NCBI RefSeq assembly: GCF_005434915.1
Contig: NZ_SKCG01000001.1
Location: 1,054,001 to 1,118,000 of the forward strand
Direction of reading: 5' to 3'
DNA from: Aurantiacibacter suaedae
GTDB taxonomy: Bacteria; Pseudomonadota; Alphaproteobacteria; Sphingomonadales; Sphingomonadaceae
DNA length: 64,000 nt
A program made the translations under genes and the position numbers. Below are positions 9,066 through 16,934 of this stretch, one piece after another; position 1 is the first letter of the stretch; each line of letters starts with the position of its first letter. A model generated the notes under the pieces. It saw only the letters and a list, made by a program, of their open reading frames with translations. It did not search any database and was not told the origin of the DNA.

Positions 9066-10118
9066 ATGAGTGCCAAGCCCGCCAAAGTTGTCCTCGGAAT
9101 AGAGAGTTCGTGCGACGAGACCGCCGCCGCGCTGGTGACGGGCGAGCGCGTGATCCTCGCGCAGGCCATCGCCAGCCAGGAGGCAGAGCACGCGCCCTAT
9201 GGCGGCGTGGTGCCCGAAATCGCCGCGCGCGCCCATGCCGAGCGGATCGCGCCGCTGATCGAGAGGGTTCTGCAAGAGGCGAAGGTAAGCCTTTCGGATT
9301 GCGACGCTATTGCTGCTACCGCCGGGCCCGGCCTGATCGGCGGAGTGATGGTGGGGCTGGTCTCGGCGAAAGCACTGGCCATGGCGAGTGAGAAACCGCT
9401 GATCGCAATCAACCATCTCGAAGGCCACGCGCTGTCACCGCGCCTTGCCGATGCCTCGTTGCGCTTTCCCTATGCACTGCTGCTGGTGTCGGGCGGGCAT
9501 TGCCAGATTCTCGAAGTGTCCGGCCCCGGTCAATACCGCCGCCTTGCCACGACGATCGACGATGCCTTGGGCGAAGCCTTCGACAAGAGCGCCAAGGTGC
9601 TCGGGCTCGGCTATCCGGGTGGGCCGGCGCTCGAACGGCTGGCGCTGGCGGGCGATCCGCAGGCGGTTCCCCTGCCCCGCCCCTTGATGGGCAAGCCGGA
9701 ACCGCATTTCTCCTTCGCGGGGCTGAAAAGCGCCGTTCTGCGCGCCCACGAAAGCGGTGCCTATGCCGATGCCGATATCGCCGCGAGCTTCCAGCAGGCG
9801 GCGGTCGATTGCATCCGCGACCGGCTTACCCGCGCCCTTGCACAGATGCCCGAGGTCACCGCGCTGGTGGTCGCTGGCGGGGTGGCGGCGAACGCGGTGG
9901 TGCGCAGAGCGCTGGAATCGCTTGCACAGCAGCGCGGCCTGCCCTTCATTGCGCCGCCTATGGCGCTGTGCACCGACAATGCGGCGATGATCGCCTGGGC
10001 CGGGCTGGAGCGTCTCGCGCTCGGCCATGCGGGCGATCCGCTCGATTTCGTGGCGCGGCCGCGCTGGCCGCTCGATCCCGAGGCCGAACCCGCGCGCGGG
10101 GCAGGAGTGAAGGCATGA
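9066..10118 (+). CDS. tsaD: tRNA N6-adenosine threonylcarbamoyltransferase
   Basis: A 350-residue TsaD (Kae1/Gcp family), which transfers threonylcarbamoyl to A37 of ANN-decoding tRNAs with TsaB and TsaE. Visible are GIESSCDETAAAL, YGGVVPEIAARAHAERI, the metal-binding NHLEGH, VSGGHCQ, and GGVAANAVVR near the C-terminus. The ATG at 9066 is chosen because it precedes the conserved MSAKPAKVVLGIE; an in-frame ATG at 9036 would add ten unconserved residues and crowd the hemC promoter. It overlaps gpsA by ATGA. Confidence 0.96.
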   Translation: MSAKPAKVVLGIESSCDETAAALVTGERVILAQAIASQEAEHAPYGGVVPEIAARAHAERIAPLIERVLQEAKVSLSDCDAIAATAGPGLIGGVMVGLVSAKALAMASEKPLIAINHLEGHALSPRLADASLRFPYALLLVSGGHCQILEVSGPGQYRRLATTIDDALGEAFDKSAKVLGLGYPGGPALERLALAGDPQAVPLPRPLMGKPEPHFSFAGLKSAVLRAHESGAYADADIAASFQQAAVDCIRDRLTRALAQMPEVTALVVAGGVAANAVVRRALESLAQQRGLPFIAPPMALCTDNAAMIAWAGLERLALGHAGDPLDFVARPRWPLDPEAEPARGAGVKA

Positions 10119-11107
10119 CTGGCAAGATCGGCGTAGTCGGCGCAGGCGCGTGGGGCACGGCTCTGGCGCAGATGCTCGCCAGCAATGGTACGCAGGTGCT
10201 GCTGTGGGCGCGCGAAGAAGGCCTTGCCGACGAGATCAACACGAAGCGCGTCAACAGGCCATATCTGCCCTCGGCGCAGCTGGCCGAGACGATCCGCGCG
10301 ACCAGCGATATGGCCGAGCTTTCGGCCTGCGACGCGGTGTTGCTGGTTACCCCCGCGCAGCATCTGGCCAGCGTCATGGCGCAGATGCCCTCTATGCCGC
10401 GCGATCTGATCCTGTGTTCGAAGGGGATCGAACAGGGCAGCGGTGCGATGATGCACGAAGTTGCGCACAAGGCTGCGCCCGATAGTGACATCGCGGTCCT
10501 GTCCGGCCCCACCTTCGCACACGAGGTTGCCGCTGGCCTGCCCACCGCTGTCACCCTCGCTTGCGGCGGCGGCGAGGAGCAGTGGCAACGGCTCGCCCCC
10601 GCCGTCGCGCGCAATACGTTCCGGCCTTATTATTCGGATGATCTGGTCGGCGCGGAGATCGGCGGGGCGGTGAAGAACGTGCTCGCCATTGCCTGCGGCG
10701 TGGTCGACGGGCTGCGGCTGGGCCAGAATGCCCGCGCCGCGATCATCACCCGCGGCTTTGCCGAGATGTTGCGCTTCGGCGAGGCTTTGGGCGCTCGGCC
10801 GGAGACGCTTAACGGCCTGTGCGGGCTTGGCGATCTGGTGCTGACCTGCTCGTCCACCTCCAGCCGCAACTTCTCGCTCGGCATGGCGCTGGGCGAAGGC
10901 GCGGACCCGGCGGGCCTGATGGCCGACCGGCGCACCGTGGCCGAAGGGGCGCACACCGCACCCGTGCTGTGCGATCTCGCGGCGCAAAAGGGCGTGTCCA
11001 TGCCGATTGTCGATGCGGTCGCGAGGCTGCTTGAGGGGGCCGAGGCGCAGGAAATCGTGCGCGAATTGCTCGCTCGCCCGCTGCGCGCCGAGGGAGCGCA
11101 AGCTTGA
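10115..11107 (+). CDS. gpsA: Glycerol-3-phosphate dehydrogenase [NAD(P)+]
   Basis: A 330-residue enzyme reducing dihydroxyacetone phosphate to sn-glycerol 3-phosphate for phospholipid synthesis. It shows the nucleotide-binding GAGAWGTALA, SGPTFAHEVA, the catalytic-lysine segment GAVKNVLAIACG, and GLCGLGDLVLTC. The ATG at 10115 overlaps the tsaD stop as ATGA and begins directly before the Rossmann motif, so the start is well fixed. It overlaps the next gene by TTGA. Confidence 0.96.
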   Translation: MTGKIGVVGAGAWGTALAQMLASNGTQVLLWAREEGLADEINTKRVNRPYLPSAQLAETIRATSDMAELSACDAVLLVTPAQHLASVMAQMPSMPRDLILCSKGIEQGSGAMMHEVAHKAAPDSDIAVLSGPTFAHEVAAGLPTAVTLACGGGEEQWQRLAPAVARNTFRPYYSDDLVGAEIGGAVKNVLAIACGVVDGLRLGQNARAAIITRGFAEMLRFGEALGARPETLNGLCGLGDLVLTCSSTSSRNFSLGMALGEGADPAGLMADRRTVAEGAHTAPVLCDLAAQKGVSMPIVDAVARLLEGAEAQEIVRELLARPLRAEGAQA

Positions 11108-12645
11108 CCACCTCCCCCGCGACTGAACCGCGTAGCGACGATATGGCCGCGCTCGCCAAGGGCGGGCGGACCAATTTCTTCGGCTTCCTGCTTAGGCTGG
11201 CCGCGCGTCTGCCGTTCCTGTTCATCGCCGGGCGGCTCTATGGCGCCGATGCGCTGGGCCGCTTCGCCTCGGCGCTGGTGGTGGTGGAGCTGGTCGCGCT
11301 GCTCTGCTCGATGGGGGAGAAGCGCGGCCTTGCCCAGCGACTGGCCGAGAGCGAGGAAGACCAGGCCAATCTTGTGTTCGACGGTATTCTGATCGCGGTG
11401 ATCCTCTCGGGTGTCGCGGCCATCGGGTTCTATTTCGCGCCCGCGCCGCTGTTTCCATCGGGCGAGTATACCGCGCTTGACCGGCTGATCGTGCTCGCCA
11501 TCCCCGGCTATGCGCTGACCGAGATCGTGCTCGCGGCGCAAGCTTATAAATACGACATCGCAACCACGGTGCGCGCCCGTGCGGTTGTGGAGCCCTGGAC
11601 AATCTCGATCCTCGCGGGCGCGCTGTGGTTCGTGCCGGGCATCCAGACTTCGGGCCTCTCGATGGCTTACCTATGCTCTATATATGCAGGCCTTGCCGTG
11701 GCGCTCATTCCGTTCCTGCGCACCTACGGTCTGCCGCACAACTGGCATCCGCGCCCCAAGCTGATGCTGCGCTTCACCTGGCGCGCGCTGCCGCTGGCGC
11801 TGGCCGACGCGATCGAATGGGGCACGCGCCGGGTCGATATCTTCATTCTCGGCCTGTTTGCCGCGCCGGCCGCAGTCGGCATCTATTATGTCGCGCAGCA
11901 GGTGGCGAGCCTGCCGCAAAAGCTGAAGACCAGTTTCGAGCCGATCCTCGGCCCCGTCATCACTCGCAAACTGCGCGAGCGAGACTATGCCGCGATTGCC
12001 CGGCAGGTGTGCCAGGTCGGCTTCTGGATCACCGCTGCGCAAGCCGGCATCGCGCTGTCGCTCGGCATTCCGGGCGAGGCGATCATGGGGCTGGTCGGGC
12101 CGAACTTCGTGGGCGGCAACGGCGCGCTTGGCTTTCTGCTCGCCGCCGAGGTGGTGGCGGCCACAGCGGTCGTTTCCGAAGCGGCGCTGATTTACGTCGC
12201 GCGAGTGCGCAATCTGTGGGTGTCGATCGGCACAATTGCCTTGCAGGCGCTGATCACGGTGCTGGCGATGGAAGCGATCGACAGCATGAACATCGTCGAT
12301 CCCGATCGCGCGAACAACTATCGCGCCGCCGCTGCCGCAGGCGCGCTGATGTTCACGCTTGGCGCAGCCTCGCTCATCAAGGCCGTCATGCTCTCGCGCA
12401 TCCTGCGCGAGCCGATCAACAACTGGCGCTGGGCGTTGATATGGGCGGCGGGCGCCGCCGTCGCGGTGGGCCAGTTGGTTATCATGTTGCCCGAATGGCT
12501 GGAACTTGCTGTCGGCATACCCGCTATACTCGGCATATACGGCTGGGTGATCTGGACTCGCGGCTTCGGGCCGGAGGATCGCATCCTGTTCAGTCGCAAG
12601 CTGGCCCATGAGGCCGAACAGCAACAAGAGGAGCTGAAGTCATGA
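11104..12645 (+). CDS. Polysaccharide flippase-family membrane protein
   Basis: A 513-residue polytopic protein with about 12-14 hydrophobic segments, resembling the Wzx/oligosaccharide flippase group of the MOP superfamily. It should move a lipid-linked glycan across the inner membrane, but no glycosyltransferases are nearby, so the substrate is unknown. The start is TTG 11104, inside a TTGA overlap with gpsA. It overlaps the following gene by ATGA (12642-12645), so tsaD-gpsA-flippase-HHH protein form one coupled unit. Confidence 0.8.
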   Translation: MTTSPATEPRSDDMAALAKGGRTNFFGFLLRLAARLPFLFIAGRLYGADALGRFASALVVVELVALLCSMGEKRGLAQRLAESEEDQANLVFDGILIAVILSGVAAIGFYFAPAPLFPSGEYTALDRLIVLAIPGYALTEIVLAAQAYKYDIATTVRARAVVEPWTISILAGALWFVPGIQTSGLSMAYLCSIYAGLAVALIPFLRTYGLPHNWHPRPKLMLRFTWRALPLALADAIEWGTRRVDIFILGLFAAPAAVGIYYVAQQVASLPQKLKTSFEPILGPVITRKLRERDYAAIARQVCQVGFWITAAQAGIALSLGIPGEAIMGLVGPNFVGGNGALGFLLAAEVVAATAVVSEAALIYVARVRNLWVSIGTIALQALITVLAMEAIDSMNIVDPDRANNYRAAAAAGALMFTLGAASLIKAVMLSRILREPINNWRWALIWAAGAAVAVGQLVIMLPEWLELAVGIPAILGIYGWVIWTRGFGPEDRILFSRKLAHEAEQQQEELKS

Positions 12646-13274
12646 GCGAATGGATCGCAGCCAATTGGATACTCGTCGCGATCGGCCTTGCCGTGCTTGT
12701 GCTGATCGTGGGCTGGCTGGTGCTGGCGAGCCGCCGCACCACGGTGGAGCGGGTCCAAACCAGCGAAGAGCCTGCGCCCGCACAGCGCAACCAGGCGCTG
12801 ATCGACGCGCCGCCTGCCGCCAGCGCCGCTTCTCCCGGCCCGATGTCGGGCGCTGCCAATTCGCAGAAGGTGGCTGCCGCCCCTGCCATCGCCGATGCCG
12901 AAGCCGGTCCGACCCCAGCACCGACCGCACCGCCAAGTGCCGCAAGTCCAGCCCCCTCAAGTCCAACCCCCTCAAGTCCAACCCCCTCAAGTCCAGCCCC
13001 CGCAAGCCCAGCGGCGGTAAGCCCAGCTGCATCCGCTGAAAGCGACATCGCCCGGCTGAAGGGCGTTGGCCCTAAGCTTGTCGCGCAGCTTGCCGATCTC
13101 GGTGTAACCAGTGTGGCGCAGATCGCTGCCTGGGACGATGCGGACATCGATCGCATCGACGCGCAGCTCGGCCGCTTTTCAGGTCGCATCCGCCGCGACG
13201 CTTGGGTGGAGCAGGCCCGATTGCTCGAAAGCGGCGATACCGCTGCCTATGAAAGCCGCTTCGGCAAGGGCTAA
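12642..13274 (+). CDS. Membrane-anchored helix-hairpin-helix protein
   Basis: A 210-residue protein with one N-terminal transmembrane helix (about residues 8-30), a long Pro/Ala/Ser linker (about 45-130) containing 15-bp tandem DNA repeats, and a C-terminal helix-hairpin-helix domain with DIARLKGVGPKLVAQLADLG (about 135-155). The C-terminal domain is the type found in many alphaproteobacterial proteins annotated as NADH dehydrogenase subunit E-like or L21-like. Direct DNA binding is possible but not shown. It is translationally coupled to the flippase. Confidence 0.75.
   Translation: MSEWIAANWILVAIGLAVLVLIVGWLVLASRRTTVERVQTSEEPAPAQRNQALIDAPPAASAASPGPMSGAANSQKVAAAPAIADAEAGPTPAPTAPPSAASPAPSSPTPSSPTPSSPAPASPAAVSPAASAESDIARLKGVGPKLVAQLADLGVTSVAQIAAWDDADIDRIDAQLGRFSGRIRRDAWVEQARLLESGDTAAYESRFGKG
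12941..13030. repeat. 15-bp in-frame tandem repeat (six units)
   Basis: Six consecutive 15-base units with consensus CTCAAGTCCAACCCC run from 12941 to 13030. The central three are nearly identical and the outer ones degenerate. Each unit encodes a five-residue Ser/Pro-rich block (SSPTP type), so copy changes keep the reading frame. This is a candidate length-variable linker. Confidence 0.85.
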
Positions 13275-13343
13275 GTCAGGCTACCGGAAGGGTTGGCCAG
13301 GGTGCCCATCTGCGATAACATGGTTTCAATGGAGACTAGTTTG

Positions 13344-14528
13344 ATGGCAGCAATGGCACAGTTCGATTGGGCGGATCCGTTCAATCTCGACGAGCAACTC
13401 ACCGACGAGGAGCGGATGATCCGCGAAGCCGCGCACGGTTTCGCACAAAGCGTGCTGCAACCGCGCGTGATCGAGGACTTCGCCGCCGAGGCCGACGCCA
13501 AGGAACTGTTCCCGCAGATGGGCGCAGCAGGCCTGCTGGGCGTGACGATCCCCGAAGAGTTCGGCGGCGCGGGGGCGGGCTATGTCGCCTACGGCCTCGT
13601 CGCGCGCGAGATCGAGCGGGTCGATTCCGGCTATCGCTCGATGGCCAGCGTGCAATCGAGCCTCGTGATGTACCCGATCCATGCCTATGGCTCGGACGAA
13701 CACCGCGCCCGCTACTTGCCCGGCCTCGCCTCGGGCGAGTTGATCGGCTGCTTCGGCCTGACCGAGCCCGACGCCGGTTCCGACCCCGCCGGAATGCGCA
13801 CCGTCGCCAGGAAGGACGGCGATGACTATGTCCTCTCGGGCAGCAAGACGTGGATTTCCAACGCGCCCTTCGCCGATGTTTTCGTGGTCTGGGCCAGGAG
13901 CGAGGAACACGGCGGCAAGATCCGCGGCTTCGTGCTCGATAAAGGCATGGCCGGGCTGGAAGCGCCCAAGATCAAGGGCAAGCTTTCCCTTCGCGCCAGC
14001 ACCACCGGCATGATCACGATGGATGAAGTGCGGGTTCCCGCCTCCGCCATGCTGCCCGGCGTCGAAGGCATGAAGGGCCCGTTCGGCTGTCTCAATCGTG
14101 CCCGCTACGGCATTTCCTGGGGTGCGATGGGCGCAGCCGAGTTCTGCTACGCAGCGGCACGTAACTATGGAATCGAGCGAAAACAGTTCGGCCGACCACT
14201 TGCTGCCACACAATTGTTCCAGAAAAAGCTCGCTGACATAGTCACCGAGATTACACTGGGTCTTCAGGCGAGCTTGCGTGTGGGCCGGCTAATGGAAGAC
14301 GATGCCTTCGCCCCGGAGATGATCAGCATGGTGAAGCGCAACAATGTCGGCAAGGCGCTCGACATCGCGAGGACCGCTCGCGACATGCATGGCGGGAACG
14401 GAATTTCCGAAGAATATCAGGTTCTTCGTCATGCGCTAAATCTCGAAACGGTGAATACCTACGAAGGCACGCACGACATCCACGCATTGATTTTGGGCCG
14501 CGCAATCACTGGGCTCGCAGCATTCTGA
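13344..14528 (+). CDS. gcdH: Glutaryl-CoA dehydrogenase-like acyl-CoA dehydrogenase
   Basis: A 394-residue acyl-CoA dehydrogenase. Features are the substrate/FAD segment [59 protein letters not shown], and the catalytic Glu in [10 protein letters not shown] (about residue 374). The combination fits glutaryl-CoA dehydrogenase, which oxidises and decarboxylates glutaryl-CoA to crotonyl-CoA in Lys/Trp catabolism. ATG 13344 follows a GGAG at 13331; 13353 is an alternative and the earlier in-frame start at 13293 has no support. It stands alone. Confidence 0.9.
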   Translation: MAAMAQFDWADPFNLDEQLTDEERMIREAAHGFAQSVLQPRVIEDFAAEADAKELFPQMGAAGLLGVTIPEEFGGAGAGYVAYGLVAREIERVDSGYRSMASVQSSLVMYPIHAYGSDEHRARYLPGLASGELIGCFGLTEPDAGSDPAGMRTVARKDGDDYVLSGSKTWISNAPFADVFVVWARSEEHGGKIRGFVLDKGMAGLEAPKIKGKLSLRASTTGMITMDEVRVPASAMLPGVEGMKGPFGCLNRARYGISWGAMGAAEFCYAAARNYGIERKQFGRPLAATQLFQKKLADIVTEITLGLQASLRVGRLMEDDAFAPEMISMVKRNNVGKALDIARTARDMHGGNGISEEYQVLRHALNLETVNTYEGTHDIHALILGRAITGLAAF

Positions 14529-14670
14529 GCCGGAAAATGGGGTGTGACATTTATGCCGCACATATAAAAGACTGGCGCAACAAAAATCAATTTTATGGAA
14601 CTCTAAGCAAAATTGGGCATTCGGGGGTTGTTACAGGGCATGAGGCTCTGTCGAACAAGTGAGGATTCAT
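14529..14670 (+). promoter_or_regulatory. AT-rich leader upstream of ompA
   Basis: This 142-base gap is clearly more AT-rich than its surroundings (14545-14620), as expected for the promoter and leader of an abundant outer-membrane protein. A GGAAC at 14597-14601 followed after 16 bases by CATT is one base from the EcfG consensus, but this is weak. I do not assign exact -35/-10 boxes. A GAGGA ribosome-binding site at 14661-14665 serves ATG 14671. Confidence 0.45.
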
Positions 14671-15888
14671 ATGCAAAGATTGCTAATCACAGCGTCCGTG
14701 ATGGCGCTCGCAATCCCCGGCGTTGCTCACGCCGGAGAAACCTACGTCGGCGTGAGCGCGGGCGTGAACACGACCGACACTGAAAACGACGGTCTGACCA
14801 CCGCGGACATCGCGGCTACGCCAAACTTCCCCGCCATTCCCGCGGGCAACGAAATCGCCTTCAACACCGATGGTGACATCGGTTGGGGTGCTGGTGTGCA
14901 GATCGGCCACCGTTTCGACAACGGTTTCCGCCTCGAACTCGCCGGCGACTACAACTCGACCACCGTCGACGATCACTTCGGCGCGACGCTCGCCGGTGAG
15001 CCGATCCGTACGCTCGACCAGTCCGTACTGACGCGCTCGGCTACGCTCGAAGGTCGCGATGTCGGCGGCTACCTCAACGAGGACTCGGGCAGCGACATCG
15101 AAACCTACGGCCTTTTCCTGAACGCGCTGTATGACTTCAACGCCGGCGGCAGCTTCAGCCCCTACATCGGTGGTGGTCTCGGCCTGATGGTTGTCGACGT
15201 CGACTACCTCGCCGGCGGCGACCTGATCGCCGACGATTCGGACGTTGCGCTGGCCTGGCAGGGCATTGCCGGTATCTCGAGCAAGCTCTCGGATAGCGCC
15301 GAGCTGTTCGCCGAGTACAAGTATCGTCACACCTTCGAGGATGCGGCGAACATCGAGCCGACCGCGTTCCCGATGGATCCGCTGAACGTTCATGTCGAGC
15401 AGCACAGTGGTGTGGTTGGCGTGCGCTTCCTGATGGGTGCGCAGACCCCGCCGCCCCCGCCGCCCCCGCCGCCGCCCCCGCCGCCGCCGCCCCCGCCGCC
15501 CCCGCCGCCGCCTCCGCCGGCTCCGGTTGCGCAGCCCTGCAACACTGGCCCGTACATCGTGTTCTTCGACTGGGATAAGTCGGACATCACGGCTGAGGCT
15601 GCCAGCGTTCTGAACTCGGCGGTTACGGCCTATGGCGATTGCGGCACCGCCCGCATCATGCTTGCCGGCTACACCGACACCTCGGGTTCGGCGCAGTACA
15701 ACATGGGTCTGTCGGAGCGTCGTAACGCTTCGGTCCAGCAGTACCTTACCGGCCGCGGCATCCCCGCTGCCCGCATCAGCACCGAAGCCTTCGGCGAGAC
15801 GAACCTTCGTGTCCCGACTGCCGACGGTGTCCGCGAGCTGCAGAACCGCCGCGTCCAGATCACCTACGGTCCCGGCTCGGGCAACTAA
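14671..15888 (+). CDS. ompA: OmpA-family outer membrane protein with polyproline linker
   Basis: A 405-residue protein with a signal peptide ending AHAGETY, an N-terminal eight-stranded OmpA-like beta-barrel (about 22-255), a run of 24 prolines (bases 15448-15519), and a C-terminal OmpA peptidoglycan-binding domain with FFDWDKSDIT, GYTDTSGSAQYN and LSERRNASVQQYL. It links the outer membrane to peptidoglycan. ATG 14671 follows GAGGA and gives a proper signal peptide, so the in-frame GTG at 14659 is rejected. A strong terminator follows, so it is monocistronic. Confidence 0.95.
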   Translation: MQRLLITASVMALAIPGVAHAGETYVGVSAGVNTTDTENDGLTTADIAATPNFPAIPAGNEIAFNTDGDIGWGAGVQIGHRFDNGFRLELAGDYNSTTVDDHFGATLAGEPIRTLDQSVLTRSATLEGRDVGGYLNEDSGSDIETYGLFLNALYDFNAGGSFSPYIGGGLGLMVVDVDYLAGGDLIADDSDVALAWQGIAGISSKLSDSAELFAEYKYRHTFEDAANIEPTAFPMDPLNVHVEQHSGVVGVRFLMGAQTPPPPPPPPPPPPPPPPPPPPPPPPAPVAQPCNTGPYIVFFDWDKSDITAEAASVLNSAVTAYGDCGTARIMLAGYTDTSGSAQYNMGLSERRNASVQQYLTGRGIPAARISTEAFGETNLRVPTADGVRELQNRRVQITYGPGSGN

Positions 15889-15917
15889 GCCCAACCGGCC
15901 CTAGGGCTAGACACAAG

Positions 15918-15955
15918 AAGGCCCGGCAGGAGCGATCCTGCCGGGCCTTTTCTTT
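15918..15955 (+). terminator. Rho-independent terminator after ompA
   Basis: A perfect 14-bp stem (15918-15931 with 15936-15949) closes on a GCGA tetraloop and is followed by a T-rich tract TTTTCTTT. It lies 30 bases after the ompA stop. Confidence 0.93.
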
Positions 15956-16073
15956 GCGCGAATGGCACCTGCGCGCAGGCAAGCCTTGTTCCTGAGAGGC
16001 ATCGGTGCGAAGGACAGTGGCTGTTCAGGAAAGCTGGCTTAGCGCCGCCGCGAGGCGGAGAGGCTGAATAGGA

Positions 16074-16907
16074 TTGCGAACCATTTCCTCGCCCCAACCC
16101 ATGCCTGGTGCCGGATCGCTGAATGCGCGGCTACGGGCACGGCTGCCCGAAAACCTCTCGCACCGCGCGATTGCGCTGATCGTCACCATCGGGATCGAGT
16201 TGCTGATCCTGCTCGTGCTGCTGAGCCTTGGCATGGGCATCACCCAGCCCGCCAGCCAGGGTTCGATCATCTCCACCTTCGATGCCAGCGCGCCGCAGAG
16301 CGAAAACAGCGAACCCGAAGAGCAGACCGAAAGCGCTGACACGAATGAGCCTGCGACGCCGACCGTGCCCACCGAGCAAGCGCCCGCGCCTAACCCGCTC
16401 ACCCCGCCGACGATCGTAATCCCGCGCGAAAACACCGTTCCCGTGCCCCCGCCTGTGCCGCAACCAAGCGCCGCGCCCGAACCGGAGCCGAGCCCCCGCC
16501 CGAGTTCCAGCATTCGCGCGGTTATCCGGGAGGATGGCGGCAAGATGGGCCCACCCGGCGGCGCGCCCCGCGGCTCGCCCGACAGCGAGATTGTGGGGCG
16601 CGCGCCCGATGGTTCGCCGCTATACGCCGCGCAGTGGTATCGCGAGCCCTATCCGAGCGAATTATCGGGGTATCTCTCTACCGCGCGTCCGCCCGGTTGG
16701 GGCCTGATCGCCTGCAAGACCGCGCCTCAGTGGCGGGTGGAAGATTGCCAGATTGTGGGCGAGAGCCCGCAAGGCTCGAACATCGCGCGTTCGGTGTTGG
16801 CCGCCTCATGGCAGTTTCTGGTGCGCCCGCCGCGCGTCGACGGCGAGTATCAGGTCGGTTCGTGGGTGCGCATCCGGATCGACTATTCACGGGTGGCGAG
16901 CCGCTAA
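16074..16907 (+). CDS. TonB-like single-span protein of unknown function
   Basis: A protein of up to 277 residues with a short cytoplasmic head, one transmembrane helix (about residues 33-57), a long acidic then Pro-rich periplasmic linker (about 60-165) and a compact C-terminal domain (about 175-275) with two Cys (ACKTAP and EDCQI). The layout is that of TonB/energy-transducer proteins, but the C-terminal domain is not a standard TonB CTD. TTG 16074 has a GGAGAGG ten bases upstream; ATG 16101 is the alternative and lacks such a site. It follows the ompA terminator, so it needs its own promoter. Confidence 0.6.
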   Translation: MRTISSPQPMPGAGSLNARLRARLPENLSHRAIALIVTIGIELLILLVLLSLGMGITQPASQGSIISTFDASAPQSENSEPEEQTESADTNEPATPTVPTEQAPAPNPLTPPTIVIPRENTVPVPPPVPQPSAAPEPEPSPRPSSSIRAVIREDGGKMGPPGGAPRGSPDSEIVGRAPDGSPLYAAQWYREPYPSELSGYLSTARPPGWGLIACKTAPQWRVEDCQIVGESPQGSNIARSVLAASWQFLVRPPRVDGEYQVGSWVRIRIDYSRVASR

Positions 16908-16934
16908 CCAGGCGGCCCGCCACCCTGCGATAGA

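Noticed and set aside
12941-13030. CRISPR-like array
   Set aside because: The 15-base units are contiguous without spacers and lie in frame inside a gene.
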